Source: Streptomyces gardneri (GTDB taxonomy: Bacteria > Actinomycetota > Actinomycetes > Streptomycetales > Streptomycetaceae). Taken from it: a DNA stretch of 64,000 nt. The stretch lies in contig NZ_BJMN01000028.1 of the NCBI RefSeq assembly GCF_006539185.1, positions 62,001-126,000 on the forward strand. The letters are read 5' to 3'. Of this stretch, positions 50,256 to 59,261 are shown in pieces. The translations under genes were made by a program, and so were the position numbers. A model generated the notes under the pieces. It was given only the letters and a program-made list of their open reading frames with translations, did not search any database and was not told the origin of the DNA. Position 1 is the first letter of the stretch. Each line of letters opens with the position of its first letter.

Positions 50256-53200
50256 ATGACGCGAGCAGAGCAGCCAGACCGCCTCGGCGATTCCGACGCC
50301 GCACTCGTCGCGGATTCCCAGGAGCGTGCCGTACGGGCCCTCCTGCGCCATCAGCCCCTGCGCAGGCTGTGGGGCGCCCAGGTCGCCGGCGGCGTCGGTG
50401 ACGCCCTCGCCCTCCTCGTCCTCGTCCTGCTCGGCCTCCAGGCGGCCGTCGCCGCGGGTGCGCTCGGGGGCGGCTACCGGGGCGCCGCGTTCGCCGTGGC
50501 CGCCGTCGTCGGGACGCGCCTGCTCGCCTCGCTCCTCTTCGGTGCCGTCCTGCTCGGGCCGCTGACCTCGCTCACCGGGCCCGAAGGGCCGCTCGACCGC
50601 CGCTGGACCATGATCGGCGCCGACGGGCTGCGGATCGCGCTCCTCGTCGTCGCGCCCCTGTGGATCGACTGGACCCCCGACAACGCGCTCTGGTACCTGC
50701 TCGGCACCGTCTTCGTCACCGGCGCGGCCGAACGGCTCTGGACGATCTGCCGCGAGGGCGCCGCGCCCGCGCTGCTGCCCGCCCCGCCGCTGGAGGGCGA
50801 CGCCGTACGGCCGCTCCCCGACCACCTCGGCTCGCTGCGCCGGCTGTCCCAGCGCACCGGCTTCCTCGCGGTGCCCGCCGCGGCCGCCGTACTGCTCGTC
50901 GCGACGCTCGTCGGCAATCTGCTCGGCGCCGGGCTCGACTGGTTCTCGCTGCACCAGGCCGCCCTCGGCTCGTATGTGGCGGCCGGCCTCTTCGCCGCCT
51001 CCGTCACCGGCCTGTACGCGATGGCGCTGCCCGGCGGAGCCACGCCGAGGCCCCGCTCGCCGCTGGAGGGCCTGCGCCGCCCGCCGGTGGCCGGCACCGA
51101 CTCCACCGGCGAGGGCAAGAGCCGTACCGGCGACAAGGGCCGCACCGGCGCCCTGCCGCTGCTGGTCCTGGCCTGCGCCACCGTCGCCGGGGCGATCGCC
51201 GCGGCCGCGTCCCTCGCCGTGCTCCGCGCGTACGACCTGGGCGGCGGCCCCGTCACCTACGCGCTCCTGATCCTCGCGCTCAGCGGCGCCACGGCCGTCG
51301 GCATCCGCACCGCGCGCAAGGTCCTGCCCGTCCTGTCCCGGCGCCGGCTGCTCGCCCTCGCGACCGCCGTCACCGGTGTCGCGCTGATCGCCATGGGCCT
51401 GGTCCCGGACACCGCAACCGTGCTGTTCCTCGCCGTCCTCGCCGGTTACGCGGCCGGTGTCGCCGCCAACACCGGACACACGCTCGTCGACCAGGAGACC
51501 GAGGAGCCGCGCCGGGCCCGGACCACCGAGCACCTCCAGGCCAACGCCCGCGTCGGCATGGCCGTCGGCGCGCTCGCCGCGCCGCTGCTCGCCGCCGCCA
51601 TCGGGCCGTACCGGCTCGCCTCCGGCAGCTCCGTCATCGCGCAGGGCGGCGCCGCCTTCACGCTCGCCCTCGTCGGCGCCCTGCTGCTGCCGGTCGCCGC
51701 GCTCGTCCTCGCGAAGACCGACGACCGTGCCGGCGTCCCGCTCCGCCGCGACCTGCGCGACGCGCTGCGCGGCTCCGACCCGGCCCAGGCACCCGCCGCG
51801 ACCGGCTTCTTCATCGCCCTGGAGGGCGGCGACGGCGCCGGGAAGTCCACCCAGATCCAGGCGCTCGCCGAGTGGATCCGGGCGAAGGGCCACGAGGTCG
51901 TCGTCACCCGCGAGCCCGGTGCCACCCCGATCGGCAAGCGGCTCCGCTCGATCCTCCTCGACGTGTCGTCGGCGGGGCTCTCGAACCGGGCCGAGGCCCT
52001 GCTGTACGCGGCCGACCGCGCCGAGCACGTCGACTCCCTGGTCCGGCCCGCCCTGGAACGGGGCGCGATCGTCCTCTCCGACCGGTACATCGACTCGTCC
52101 GTGGCCTACCAGGGCGCCGGCCGCGACCTGTCCCCGACGGAGATCGCCCGGATCTCGCGCTGGGCGACGGACGGGCTCGTCCCGAACCTCACGGTGGTCC
52201 TCGACGTCTCCCCGGAGACGGCCCGGGAGCGCTTCACCGAGGCGCCCGACCGTCTGGAGTCCGAGCCGCCGGAGTTCCACGCGCGCGTGCGGGCCGGTTT
52301 CCTCGCCCTCGCGGCCGCCGACCCGAGCCGCTACCTCGTCGTCGACGCCGGGCAGGAGCCCGAGGCCGTCACCACCGTCGTACGCCACCGGCTCGACCGG
52401 GTGCTGCCGCTCTCCGAGGCCGAGGTGAAGGCCGCGGAGGAGGCCCGCCGGAAGGCCGAGGAGGAGGCCCGGCGCCTGGCGGAGGAAGAGGCCGCCCGTA
52501 AGGCGGAGGAGGAGCGCCTGGAGCGCGAGCGCCAGGAGCAGCTCGCCAAGCTCCGCGCCGAGGAGGAGGAGCGCAAGCGGCGCGAGGAGGAAGAGGCGCG
52601 CCGCCTGGAGGCCGAGCGGCAGGCCGAGGAGGAGCGTCGCCGGGCCGAGGAGGCCCGGGTCGCCGCCGAGCTCGCCGCGGAGGAGGAGCGCAAGCGGCTC
52701 GCCGCCGAGGAGAAGGCCCGCCTGGAGGAGCAGGAGCGCATCCGCAAGGAGGCCGAGGAGGAGGCGCGGCTCCGGGCCGAGGCGGAGGAGCGCCGCCTGG
52801 AGAAGCAGCGCAAAGCCGAGGAGGCTCTGCTCCGGGCCGAGGAGGCCCGCCGGATGGCCGAGGCCGCCGCTGCCGCGAAGGCGGCGGAAGAGGCCGCGGT
52901 GAAGGCCGCCGCGGAGAAGGTCGCCGCCGAGGCTGCCGCGAAGGCCGCCGCTGAGAAGGCCGCGGCCGAGCGTGCCGCGGCGGAGCAGGCTGCGGCGCAG
53001 CGTGCGGCCGCCGCCGCTGCAGCTGCCGAGAAGAGGGCGGCTGCCGAGAAGGCCGCGGCGGCCGAGAAGGCGGCCGCCGAGCGCGCCGCCGCCGAGCGCG
53101 CCGCCGCCGAGCGCGCGGCTGCGGAGAAGGCGGCTGCGGAGAAGGCCGCGGCCGAGACGAAGGCCGCCGCCGCGCGTGCCGCCGCCGAGAAGGCCGCGGC

Positions 53201-53663
53201 CGAGCGGGCCGCTCGGGCCACCGAGGTGTCGGCGAACGAGGTCACCGTGGCGACGCCGGTCGTGAAGCCGGACGCCGAGCCCGAGGCACCCACCGTGTCG
53301 CCCGAAGAGGTCACCGTCGCCACGCCGATCGTGAAGCCGGAGGCCGAGACGGCCGTCCTGCCGCAGATCAGGGACCCGCGGGCCGTCGACGAGACCGCCG
53401 TCCTGCCTCCCGTACGGGACCCCCGGGTGTCCGACCCGGCCGACCGGGTGCCGCAGGGCATCTTCCGCGACGAGCGGAGGCAGCCGGCGCAGCCGCAGGG
53501 GGCGAACGACCGGACCCGTGAGCTGCCCCAGCTCGACGAGAACGGGCAGCCGCGCCGTCGTTCGGACTGGGCCGAGGAGACCCCGCTCGACGATCTGCCG
53601 ACGCTCGCGGACGAGCTGTTCGGCCCGCACGACGACGACAGCGACGGCCGTCGCCGCCGCTGA
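50256..53663 (+). CDS. tmk: thymidylate kinase fused to MFS-like membrane domain and coiled coil
   Basis: A 1135-residue three-part protein. Residues about 30-500 resemble an MFS transporter with 10-12 helices (VGDALALLVLVLLGLQAAVAA first). Residues about 518-720 are a thymidylate kinase: P-loop IALEGGDGAGKSTQ, DR motif LSDRYIDSSVAYQGAG, lid ISRWATDGL. Residues 720-990 are Ala/Glu/Lys heptad-like coiled coil with near-identical AAAEKAAAER units, and 990-1135 a Pro-rich tail with two copies of EVTVATP. dTMP to dTDP is the family reaction. E. coli Tmk is 213 residues. The membrane part may localise the kinase; no substrate is evident. Streptomyces have this architecture at topA. Confidence 0.92.
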   Translation: MTRAEQPDRLGDSDAALVADSQERAVRALLRHQPLRRLWGAQVAGGVGDALALLVLVLLGLQAAVAAGALGGGYRGAAFAVAAVVGTRLLASLLFGAVLLGPLTSLTGPEGPLDRRWTMIGADGLRIALLVVAPLWIDWTPDNALWYLLGTVFVTGAAERLWTICREGAAPALLPAPPLEGDAVRPLPDHLGSLRRLSQRTGFLAVPAAAAVLLVATLVGNLLGAGLDWFSLHQAALGSYVAAGLFAASVTGLYAMALPGGATPRPRSPLEGLRRPPVAGTDSTGEGKSRTGDKGRTGALPLLVLACATVAGAIAAAASLAVLRAYDLGGGPVTYALLILALSGATAVGIRTARKVLPVLSRRRLLALATAVTGVALIAMGLVPDTATVLFLAVLAGYAAGVAANTGHTLVDQETEEPRRARTTEHLQANARVGMAVGALAAPLLAAAIGPYRLASGSSVIAQGGAAFTLALVGALLLPVAALVLAKTDDRAGVPLRRDLRDALRGSDPAQAPAATGFFIALEGGDGAGKSTQIQALAEWIRAKGHEVVVTREPGATPIGKRLRSILLDVSSAGLSNRAEALLYAADRAEHVDSLVRPALERGAIVLSDRYIDSSVAYQGAGRDLSPTEIARISRWATDGLVPNLTVVLDVSPETARERFTEAPDRLESEPPEFHARVRAGFLALAAADPSRYLVVDAGQEPEAVTTVVRHRLDRVLPLSEAEVKAAEEARRKAEEEARRLAEEEAARKAEEERLERERQEQLAKLRAEEEERKRREEEEARRLEAERQAEEERRRAEEARVAAELAAEEERKRLAAEEKARLEEQERIRKEAEEEARLRAEAEERRLEKQRKAEEALLRAEEARRMAEAAAAAKAAEEAAVKAAAEKVAAEAAAKAAAEKAAAERAAAEQAAAQRAAAAAAAAEKRAAAEKAAAAEKAAAERAAAERAAAERAAAEKAAAEKAAAETKAAAARAAAEKAAAERAARATEVSANEVTVATPVVKPDAEPEAPTVSPEEVTVATPIVKPEAETAVLPQIRDPRAVDETAVLPPVRDPRVSDPADRVPQGIFRDERRQPAQPQGANDRTRELPQLDENGQPRRRSDWAEETPLDDLPTLADELFGPHDDDSDGRRRR

Positions 53664-53750
53664 GGTGCCGAGTACTTCCGGGGCGAGGGTGTAGCTAGCC
53701 CCACCATCGACCCGGAAGCCAGCTCCATACCGCTTTGACCTGCGTTTTTC

Positions 53751-53756
53751 TAGCGT
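53751..53756 (+). promoter_or_regulatory. -10 box of ABC/FtsX operon (leaderless)
   Basis: TAGCGT followed after 6 nt by the ATG at 53763. TTGACC lies only 10 bp upstream, too close for a normal -35. Confidence 0.5.
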
Positions 53757-53762
53757 GGTCGT

Positions 53763-54533
53763 ATGACGACGACAGCAGTGACGGAGAACGGTGCCGCCCT
53801 CGCCCTGGACGGGGTGAGCCACTCGTACGGAGGCGGGGCGCCCGCGCTCGACGCGGTGAGCCTCGTCGTCCCGCGCGGGCGTTTCGTGGCGGTGATGGGC
53901 CGGTCGGGCTCCGGGAAGTCCACGCTGCTGCGCTGCGCGGCGGGCCTCGAACGGCCCACGGCGGGCACGGTACGGATCGGGGGCACCGACCTCGCCACCC
54001 TGAAGTCGGCCGGGCTCACCCGGCTGCGGCGCGACCGCGTCGGCTTCGTCTTCCAGTCGCTGAACCTCGTGTCCGCCCTGAACGTGCGCGAGAACGTCAC
54101 CCTGCCCCTGCTGCTCGCCGGCGCCCGTGAAGGCCGCGAGCTCGACGGCCGCGCCCTGGCCGGTCTCGCCGCCGTGGGACTCGCCGACCGGGCCGAGGAC
54201 GTGCCGGAGAACCTCTCCGGTGGCCAGCGGCAGCGGGTGGCGATCGCGCGGGCCCTCGTCAACGAACCCGAGGTCGTCTTCGCCGACGAGCCGACCGCCG
54301 CGCTCGACCCGGTCACCGCCGCCGGGGTCCTCGCCCTGCTGCGGCGCGCCGTGGACGAGCGCGGCCGGACCGTCGTCCTCGTCACGCACGACCCGGTGGC
54401 GGCGGCGTGGACGGACGAGGCGGTGTTCCTGGAGAGCGGCCGCATGGTCGGCCGCCTCGACAGGCCGGACGAGGCCGGGGTCCGGGCGGCCCTCGGCGCG
54501 TCGGCCGGGCAGCACCTGGCGGTGGCACGATGA
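53763..54533 (+). CDS. ABC transporter ATP-binding protein (MacB/LolD type)
   Basis: A 256-residue ABC ATPase: Walker A MGRSGSGKSTLLRC, signature LSGGQRQRVAIARAL, Walker B VVFADEPTAALDP, H-loop VLVTHDP. The sequence belongs to the MacB/LolD branch that works with FtsX permeases. Stop overlaps the permease start (ATGA). Confidence 0.94.
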   Translation: MTTTAVTENGAALALDGVSHSYGGGAPALDAVSLVVPRGRFVAVMGRSGSGKSTLLRCAAGLERPTAGTVRIGGTDLATLKSAGLTRLRRDRVGFVFQSLNLVSALNVRENVTLPLLLAGAREGRELDGRALAGLAAVGLADRAEDVPENLSGGQRQRVAIARALVNEPEVVFADEPTAALDPVTAAGVLALLRRAVDERGRTVVLVTHDPVAAAWTDEAVFLESGRMVGRLDRPDEAGVRAALGASAGQHLAVAR

Positions 54534-57028
54534 GCGCGCTCCGGAACCCGGCGGTGCGGCTGCTCGCCGCCCGGTCGCTGCGGACGCACCGCAAGGCCTG
54601 GGCGGCCGTGTTCGCGGCCGTCGTCGTCACCTCCACGCTGCTCGGTGCCCTCGCCCTCGCGATCGGTTCGGCCGGACTCGGCCACGCGCGCGTGGAGCGG
54701 TACGCGGCGGCGCCCGTCGTCGTCGCGGGCGACCAGGAGATCAGCTGGACGACCGATCCGTGGGGCAGCGAGCCGACGACCGTCTCGGCGGGGCTGACCG
54801 AGCGCGTACGGATCCCGAGCGGGGCCGTCGACGTCCTGCGCGAGGTCCCGGGCGTCCGGGCCGCGGTCCCGGACGACACCTTCGTCGTACGGGAGTCGGG
54901 GAAGGGGAAGGGGAAGGGGAAGGGGACGGGGACGGAGACGGGGACTGCGGCCGGCGGTGGTGGCGCGGCCTACACCGGGCGGTCCTGGGAGGCCGCCGCG
55001 CTCGCGCCGTACAAGCTGCTCGACGGGCGGGAGCCCCGTAAGGCCGGAGAGGTCGTCGCCGGGACGGGAAGCGGGACCGGGACCGGCGCCGGGGTGCGGG
55101 TCGGGGACACCGTGGCCGGGCGGACGGTCGTCGGCGTGGCCGACGGACCCGCCGCCGCCCTGTACGTCACCGCGCAGGAGGCGCGACGGCTCGCCGGGCA
55201 CCCGGGCGCCGTGGACGCCGTCGGCATCCTCGGCGAGCCCGGCGTCCCCGTGGACACCCTCCACGCGCGCGTGCGGGCGGCCCTGGACGGTGCCGGGCTC
55301 AAGGACACCTCGGTGGGGCAGCCTCTCCGGGCCCTCACCGGCGACGGCCGGGGCGGCGCCGAACACCTCGCCGCGCCGCCCGCCCGCACCGAGCTCCTCC
55401 AGCTCCTCGCGGCCGTCTCCGGCACGGTCCTCCTCATCGCCGTCCTCGTCCTCTCCTCGCTCGTCGCGCAGGCGCTCGGCCAGCGCGGCCCCGAGCGGGA
55501 CCTCCTGCTCGCGGTCGGCGCGACGCCCCGTCAGGTGCGGGCCGCCGCGGGGCGGGAGGTGACCCGCGTGGCGGGTGTGGCCGCGGTGCTGGGCGCGCTG
55601 GCCGCCGTACCGACGTTCCTGGCCGCGTGGTCGCTGCTGCGGGCACGTACCGGAGTCGTACCGGAGGGGCTCGTCCTGCCCACGCCGCCCTGGCTGCTCG
55701 CCTCCGCGCTCGTCGTCGCGGCCGTCGTGGTGGGCCTCGCGCGGCTCGTCGTCCTCTTCTCGACCCGCCGGGCGGGCCGAGCGGGCAAGGGGGCCGCACG
55801 CCGGGTCAGCGGGCTCGTCCTGCTCGTCCTGGGCGCGGCGGCCGCCGTGACGGCCACGACCCAGGGCGGCGAGGCGGCCGGCGCCGCGGCCGGCGCGGCC
55901 ACGGTGACGCTCGTCTCCGGGTGCGCGCTGCTCGGGCCGTGGATCGCGCGGGGCGCGATGCGGATCCTGGACGGGCCGCTCCGCCGGCTCGGCGGGGCAC
56001 CCGGACGGCTCACGGCGGCCGGCGCGACCGCGCACTCGCGGCGCCTCGGGGCCGCCCTCGTCCCGGTCGTCCTTGTCACCGCCTTCGCGCTGGTGCAGCT
56101 CACGGCGGGCTCGACCATGGGACGGGCGGCCGAGACCCAGGCGAGGTCCGCGACCACCGCCGACCTCGCGGTCTCCGGCACGACGGCGGAGCGGGTGCGG
56201 AAGCTCCCCGGCGTGACCGCGGCGACGGACGTGCTGCGCTCGACGGTGGTCCTGGCCCGCACGGAGGCCGGTACGCCGCGCCTCGACCGGCTCCCGGTGC
56301 TCGGCGTGGACGCCGACGGCCTGAAGGGCACGCTCGACCCGGGTGTGGTCGCCGGTGACCTGGCCGGACTGGCGGCGCGCGGGACGGTCGCGGTCGGCGC
56401 GGACATGGCCGATTCGCTGGAGGCGCGGCCCGGTTCGACGGTGGCCCTGCGGCTCGGCGACGGCACGGAGAAGCGGCTGCGGGTGGTGGCGGTGTACGAA
56501 CGCTCGCTCGCCCTCGGCGAGTTCCTGCTGCCGAAGGCCGAACTGGCCCCGCACATGACCGACCCGTACCCCACGCGCGTGCTGGCGGCGACGAAGGACG
56601 GGGCCACGGCTTCGGGCGACCCCGCCGTCGTACCGGAGCGGGTCACGACGGCCGGGGCCGAGCTGAACGGGATCGTCTCGGCGGCGGTCGTGACCGCGAT
56701 CGGCGCGCTCACCGTCCTCTCCGTCCTGAGCACCCTCGCCCTGATCGGCGCAGGCAGGCGCGGCGAGCTCGCGCTGCTGCGCCAGGTGGGTGCCTCGGTC
56801 GGTCAGGTGCGGCGGATGCTCGGCCTGGAGGCCGGGTTCCTGACGGTCACCGGGCTGCTCCTCGGGCTCGTGGTGGCCGCGCTGCCGCTGACCGCCTTCG
56901 CCTGGGCCCTGACGGGCGGTCTGCCCTACCTGCCGCCCGCGCAGGCCGCGCTGATCGCGGGGACGGTGGTGGTCACCGTGGCGGCGGGCGTGTTCCTGCC
57001 GGCCTCGGTGCGGCGCCTCAGGCGTTGA
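54530..57028 (+). CDS. FtsX-like ABC permease
   Basis: An 832-residue permease with two FtsX domains: helix 1 near residues 20-45, extracytoplasmic domain with a GK/GT repeat (SGKGKGKGKGTGTETGT, residues 123-138), three helices around 290-400, a second helix set with VPVVLVTAFALVQLTAG, another extracytoplasmic domain and the final three helices. MacB-like exporters act on peptides or lipoproteins at the envelope. The GGGGAA repeat at 54898 makes the first loop variable. The 3' end overlaps the convergent response-regulator gene by 11 bp. Confidence 0.9.
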   Translation: MSALRNPAVRLLAARSLRTHRKAWAAVFAAVVVTSTLLGALALAIGSAGLGHARVERYAAAPVVVAGDQEISWTTDPWGSEPTTVSAGLTERVRIPSGAVDVLREVPGVRAAVPDDTFVVRESGKGKGKGKGTGTETGTAAGGGGAAYTGRSWEAAALAPYKLLDGREPRKAGEVVAGTGSGTGTGAGVRVGDTVAGRTVVGVADGPAAALYVTAQEARRLAGHPGAVDAVGILGEPGVPVDTLHARVRAALDGAGLKDTSVGQPLRALTGDGRGGAEHLAAPPARTELLQLLAAVSGTVLLIAVLVLSSLVAQALGQRGPERDLLLAVGATPRQVRAAAGREVTRVAGVAAVLGALAAVPTFLAAWSLLRARTGVVPEGLVLPTPPWLLASALVVAAVVVGLARLVVLFSTRRAGRAGKGAARRVSGLVLLVLGAAAAVTATTQGGEAAGAAAGAATVTLVSGCALLGPWIARGAMRILDGPLRRLGGAPGRLTAAGATAHSRRLGAALVPVVLVTAFALVQLTAGSTMGRAAETQARSATTADLAVSGTTAERVRKLPGVTAATDVLRSTVVLARTEAGTPRLDRLPVLGVDADGLKGTLDPGVVAGDLAGLAARGTVAVGADMADSLEARPGSTVALRLGDGTEKRLRVVAVYERSLALGEFLLPKAELAPHMTDPYPTRVLAATKDGATASGDPAVVPERVTTAGAELNGIVSAAVVTAIGALTVLSVLSTLALIGAGRRGELALLRQVGASVGQVRRMLGLEAGFLTVTGLLLGLVVAALPLTAFAWALTGGLPYLPPAQAALIAGTVVVTVAAGVFLPASVRRLRR
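54898..54945 (+). repeat. GGGGAA hexanucleotide repeat inside permease gene
   Basis: Four GGGGAA units, then GGGGAC variants, in frame and coding GK/GT. The plus strand has at least six GGGG runs spaced by 2 nt, a strong G-quadruplex pattern. Confidence 0.9.
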
Positions 57029-57662
57029 GGTACGCGAGCACGGCGAGGACCCGGCGGTGGCCGCCGCTGTCGCTCGGCGGCAGGCCGAGCTTCGCGAAGA
57101 CGTTGCCGATGTGCTTGTGCACGGCCCGCTCGGTCACCACCATCGAGCGGGCGATCGTGCCGTTGTCGTGCCCCTGGGCCATCAGCTCCAGGACCTCGCG
57201 CTCGCGCGGGGTGAGGGAGTCCAGGGGGTCGTCGCGGCGGCGGGCGAGCAGCTCGGCGACGACCTCCGGGTCCAGGGCCGTACCGCCGGCGGCGACCCGC
57301 TCCAGGGCGTCGAGGAACTCGTCGACGCGCCCGATCCGGTCCTTCAGGAGGTAGCCGACCCCTCGCGCGCCACCGCCGAGGAGCTCGGCCGCGTACGTCT
57401 CCTCGACGTACTGGGAGAGGACGAGCACCGGAAGTCCTGGCAGCTGCTCGCGGGCCGCGAGCGCCGCCCGCAGCCCCTCGTCGCGGAAGCCGGGGGGCAG
57501 CCGTACGTCGAGGACGGCGACGTCCGGGCGGTGCTCCAGGAGCAGCGGCAGGATCTCGGGGCCGGTGGCCGCGACCCCGGCGACCTCGTGGCCGGAGGAG
57601 GACAGCAGCAGCACGAGGCCCTCCCTGAGGAGGGCGTTGTCCTCGGCGATCACCACACGCAC
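57018..57662 (-). CDS. NarL/LuxR-family response regulator
   Basis: A 214-residue regulator: receiver with acidic pair ED (residues 7-8), phosphoacceptor D52 in AVLDVRLPP, switch T/S region VLSQY and K in LLKDR; then LuxR-type helix-turn-helix LTPREREVLELMAQGHDNGTIARS and VHKHIGNVFAKLGL. GTG start; overlaps the sensor kinase gene by 13 nt. The 3' end overlaps the FtsX permease gene, suggesting the pair controls that transporter. Confidence 0.93.
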   Translation of the reverse strand: MRVVIAEDNALLREGLVLLLSSSGHEVAGVAATGPEILPLLLEHRPDVAVLDVRLPPGFRDEGLRAALAAREQLPGLPVLVLSQYVEETYAAELLGGGARGVGYLLKDRIGRVDEFLDALERVAAGGTALDPEVVAELLARRRDDPLDSLTPREREVLELMAQGHDNGTIARSMVVTERAVHKHIGNVFAKLGLPPSDSGGHRRVLAVLAYLNA

Positions 57663-58843
57663 GGAAGCTCCACTTCGATCACGGTCGGGCCCCCGTGGGG
57701 GCTGGTCAGTCGTACGGCGCCGTCGAGCGCGGCGACCCGGCGGCGCATGCCCGTCAGGCCGGAGCCGCCGCGCTCGCCGGCCTCGGCCCCGCCGCGGCCC
57801 GCGTCCTCGACGAGGACGCGCAGGCCGGCGGGTTCGCGAGTGAGGGCGACGGAGGCGCGGGCGGCGCCACTGTGCTTGGCGGCGTTGGTGAGCGCCTCGG
57901 CGACGACGAAGTACGCGGCGGCCTCGACGGCGGCGGGGGCGCGGACACCGTGGCCGTGGTCGTGGTCCTCGCCGTCGAGGCCGGTCACGGACACCTCCAC
58001 CTCCAGGCCGCTGCTCGCGGCGAGGGCGCGCACGGCCCCGGTCAGGCCGCGGTCGGTGAGGATCGGCGGGTGGATGCCGCGGACGACGTGGCGCAGCTCG
58101 GCCAGCGCCTCCTCGGCCTGTTCCTGGGCGTCGTCGAGGAGTTTCCGCGCGGTCGCGGGATCGGAGTCGTACGCCCGTCTGGCCAGGCCGATCCGCATGG
58201 AGAGCGCGACCAGCCGGGCCTGCGCGCCGTCGTGCAGGTCCCGCTCGATCCGGCGCAGCTCGGCGCCGTGCGCGGCGACCGCGCCCGCCCGGGTGGCGGT
58301 CAGCTGCTCGACACGGGCGGCGAGCGCCGCGTCCCGGGCGGCGGACGGGGCCGGAGTGAGCAGCGCGCGCGCCCAGTCGGTCTCCAGACCGGCGAGCCGG
58401 CCGATCAGCGGCAGCACGAGCGGGGGACGCCCCGCGAGCCCGGTCCACACGCCGTCGACGGTCAGCGCGCACACCCACACCACGAGCGAGACGCACCACA
58501 GCGCGATGCCGTAGACGGCGTGCGCGGCGGCCCAGATCAGATCCCGGTGCGTGCCGGGGTCGGTGACGGCGGTCCGCACGCGCGCGGGGAGGGGGCCTTC
58601 GAGCGGAAGGTACGCCTCGGGGACGGGCACACCGGTTCGGGCGGCGGTACGGCTGCGCTCCCGGCCCGCGAGCCGGCGCAGCAGCAGGACGCTCTCCGGG
58701 AGCACCCCGGCGCCGATGACGGTGAGGGTGAGGACGGCGGTGAAGAGGGCGACGGCGGCCATCAGCAGACAGCAGACCGCGAGAGCGGCCCCGGTCGCCA
58801 GGTGCCACCAGGCCCGTGCCGCTTCCTTGATCGCCTCGCGCAT
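57650..58843 (-). CDS. sensor histidine kinase (DesK/NarX-like)
   Basis: A 397-residue kinase: membrane helices near 20-50 and 105-135, then the HisKA_3 domain with the phosphorylated His in RRIERDLHDGAQARLVAL (residue about 203), and HATPase_c with AEALTNAAKHS (N box) and GGSGLTGMRRRV (G box). The input region has no known sensor domain. ATG start; upstream of the response regulator. Confidence 0.93.
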   Translation of the reverse strand: MREAIKEAARAWWHLATGAALAVCCLLMAAVALFTAVLTLTVIGAGVLPESVLLLRRLAGRERSRTAARTGVPVPEAYLPLEGPLPARVRTAVTDPGTHRDLIWAAAHAVYGIALWCVSLVVWVCALTVDGVWTGLAGRPPLVLPLIGRLAGLETDWARALLTPAPSAARDAALAARVEQLTATRAGAVAAHGAELRRIERDLHDGAQARLVALSMRIGLARRAYDSDPATARKLLDDAQEQAEEALAELRHVVRGIHPPILTDRGLTGAVRALAASSGLEVEVSVTGLDGEDHDHGHGVRAPAAVEAAAYFVVAEALTNAAKHSGAARASVALTREPAGLRVLVEDAGRGGAEAGERGGSGLTGMRRRVAALDGAVRLTSPHGGPTVIEVELPCVW

Positions 58844-59003
58844 TCCGCCAGGTTAGGGGGTGTCCCCGACGGGCGCGGTGGTGCGGGCTCCACCATCGGT
58901 CCGGGGGCGGGCACCGCTGTGCGGGGCGGGATCCGCGACGAAGATCGAACCAGTGCCCCTCACGGCACACCTCCCCTCCCGAACACCCCTCTTGGAGATT
59001 CCC

Positions 59004-59195
59004 ATGCGGTTCCTGCTCTGGCTGCTGTTCACGGCCGGCGTCCTCGTCAACGCCTTCGTCAACACCCTCTCGGGCTGGACAGGCGCCGCGCACGTCGCGG
59101 CGAGCGTCGTCTCGGGCGTGCTCGTGCTCGGCTCCGCGGTCGGCCTGTGGCTGACCCGCGCCCCTGCCGCCGACCGGGCCCGCGGCGCGGTCTGA
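59004..59195 (+). CDS. small two-helix membrane protein
   Basis: A 63-residue protein: MRFLLWLLFTAGVLVNAFVN, a polar turn TLSGWTG, AAHVAASVVSGVLVLGSAVGLWL, then a short basic tail. ATG follows TTGGAGATT. Divergent from the sensor kinase gene and upstream of holB. Function unknown. Confidence 0.8.
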   Translation: MRFLLWLLFTAGVLVNAFVNTLSGWTGAAHVAASVVSGVLVLGSAVGLWLTRAPAADRARGAV

Positions 59196-59261
59196 CGCCC
59201 GGTCGGCCCGGGTTGTCAGAGCGCTGCCCCACAATGGAGGCGTACCTGAGGAGGGGCAGAC

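Noticed and set aside
53676-53727. Terminator after tmk
   Set aside because: TTCCGGG and CCCGGAA can pair, but the loop is long (about 30 nt) and partly structured in other ways; not convincing enough to annotate.
49863-54515. 1550-codon open frame on the minus strand across topA end and tmk
   Set aside because: It runs opposite the well-supported topA and tmk genes and reads as Leu/Gly-rich low complexity. It is a GC-bias shadow of the repetitive coding sequence.
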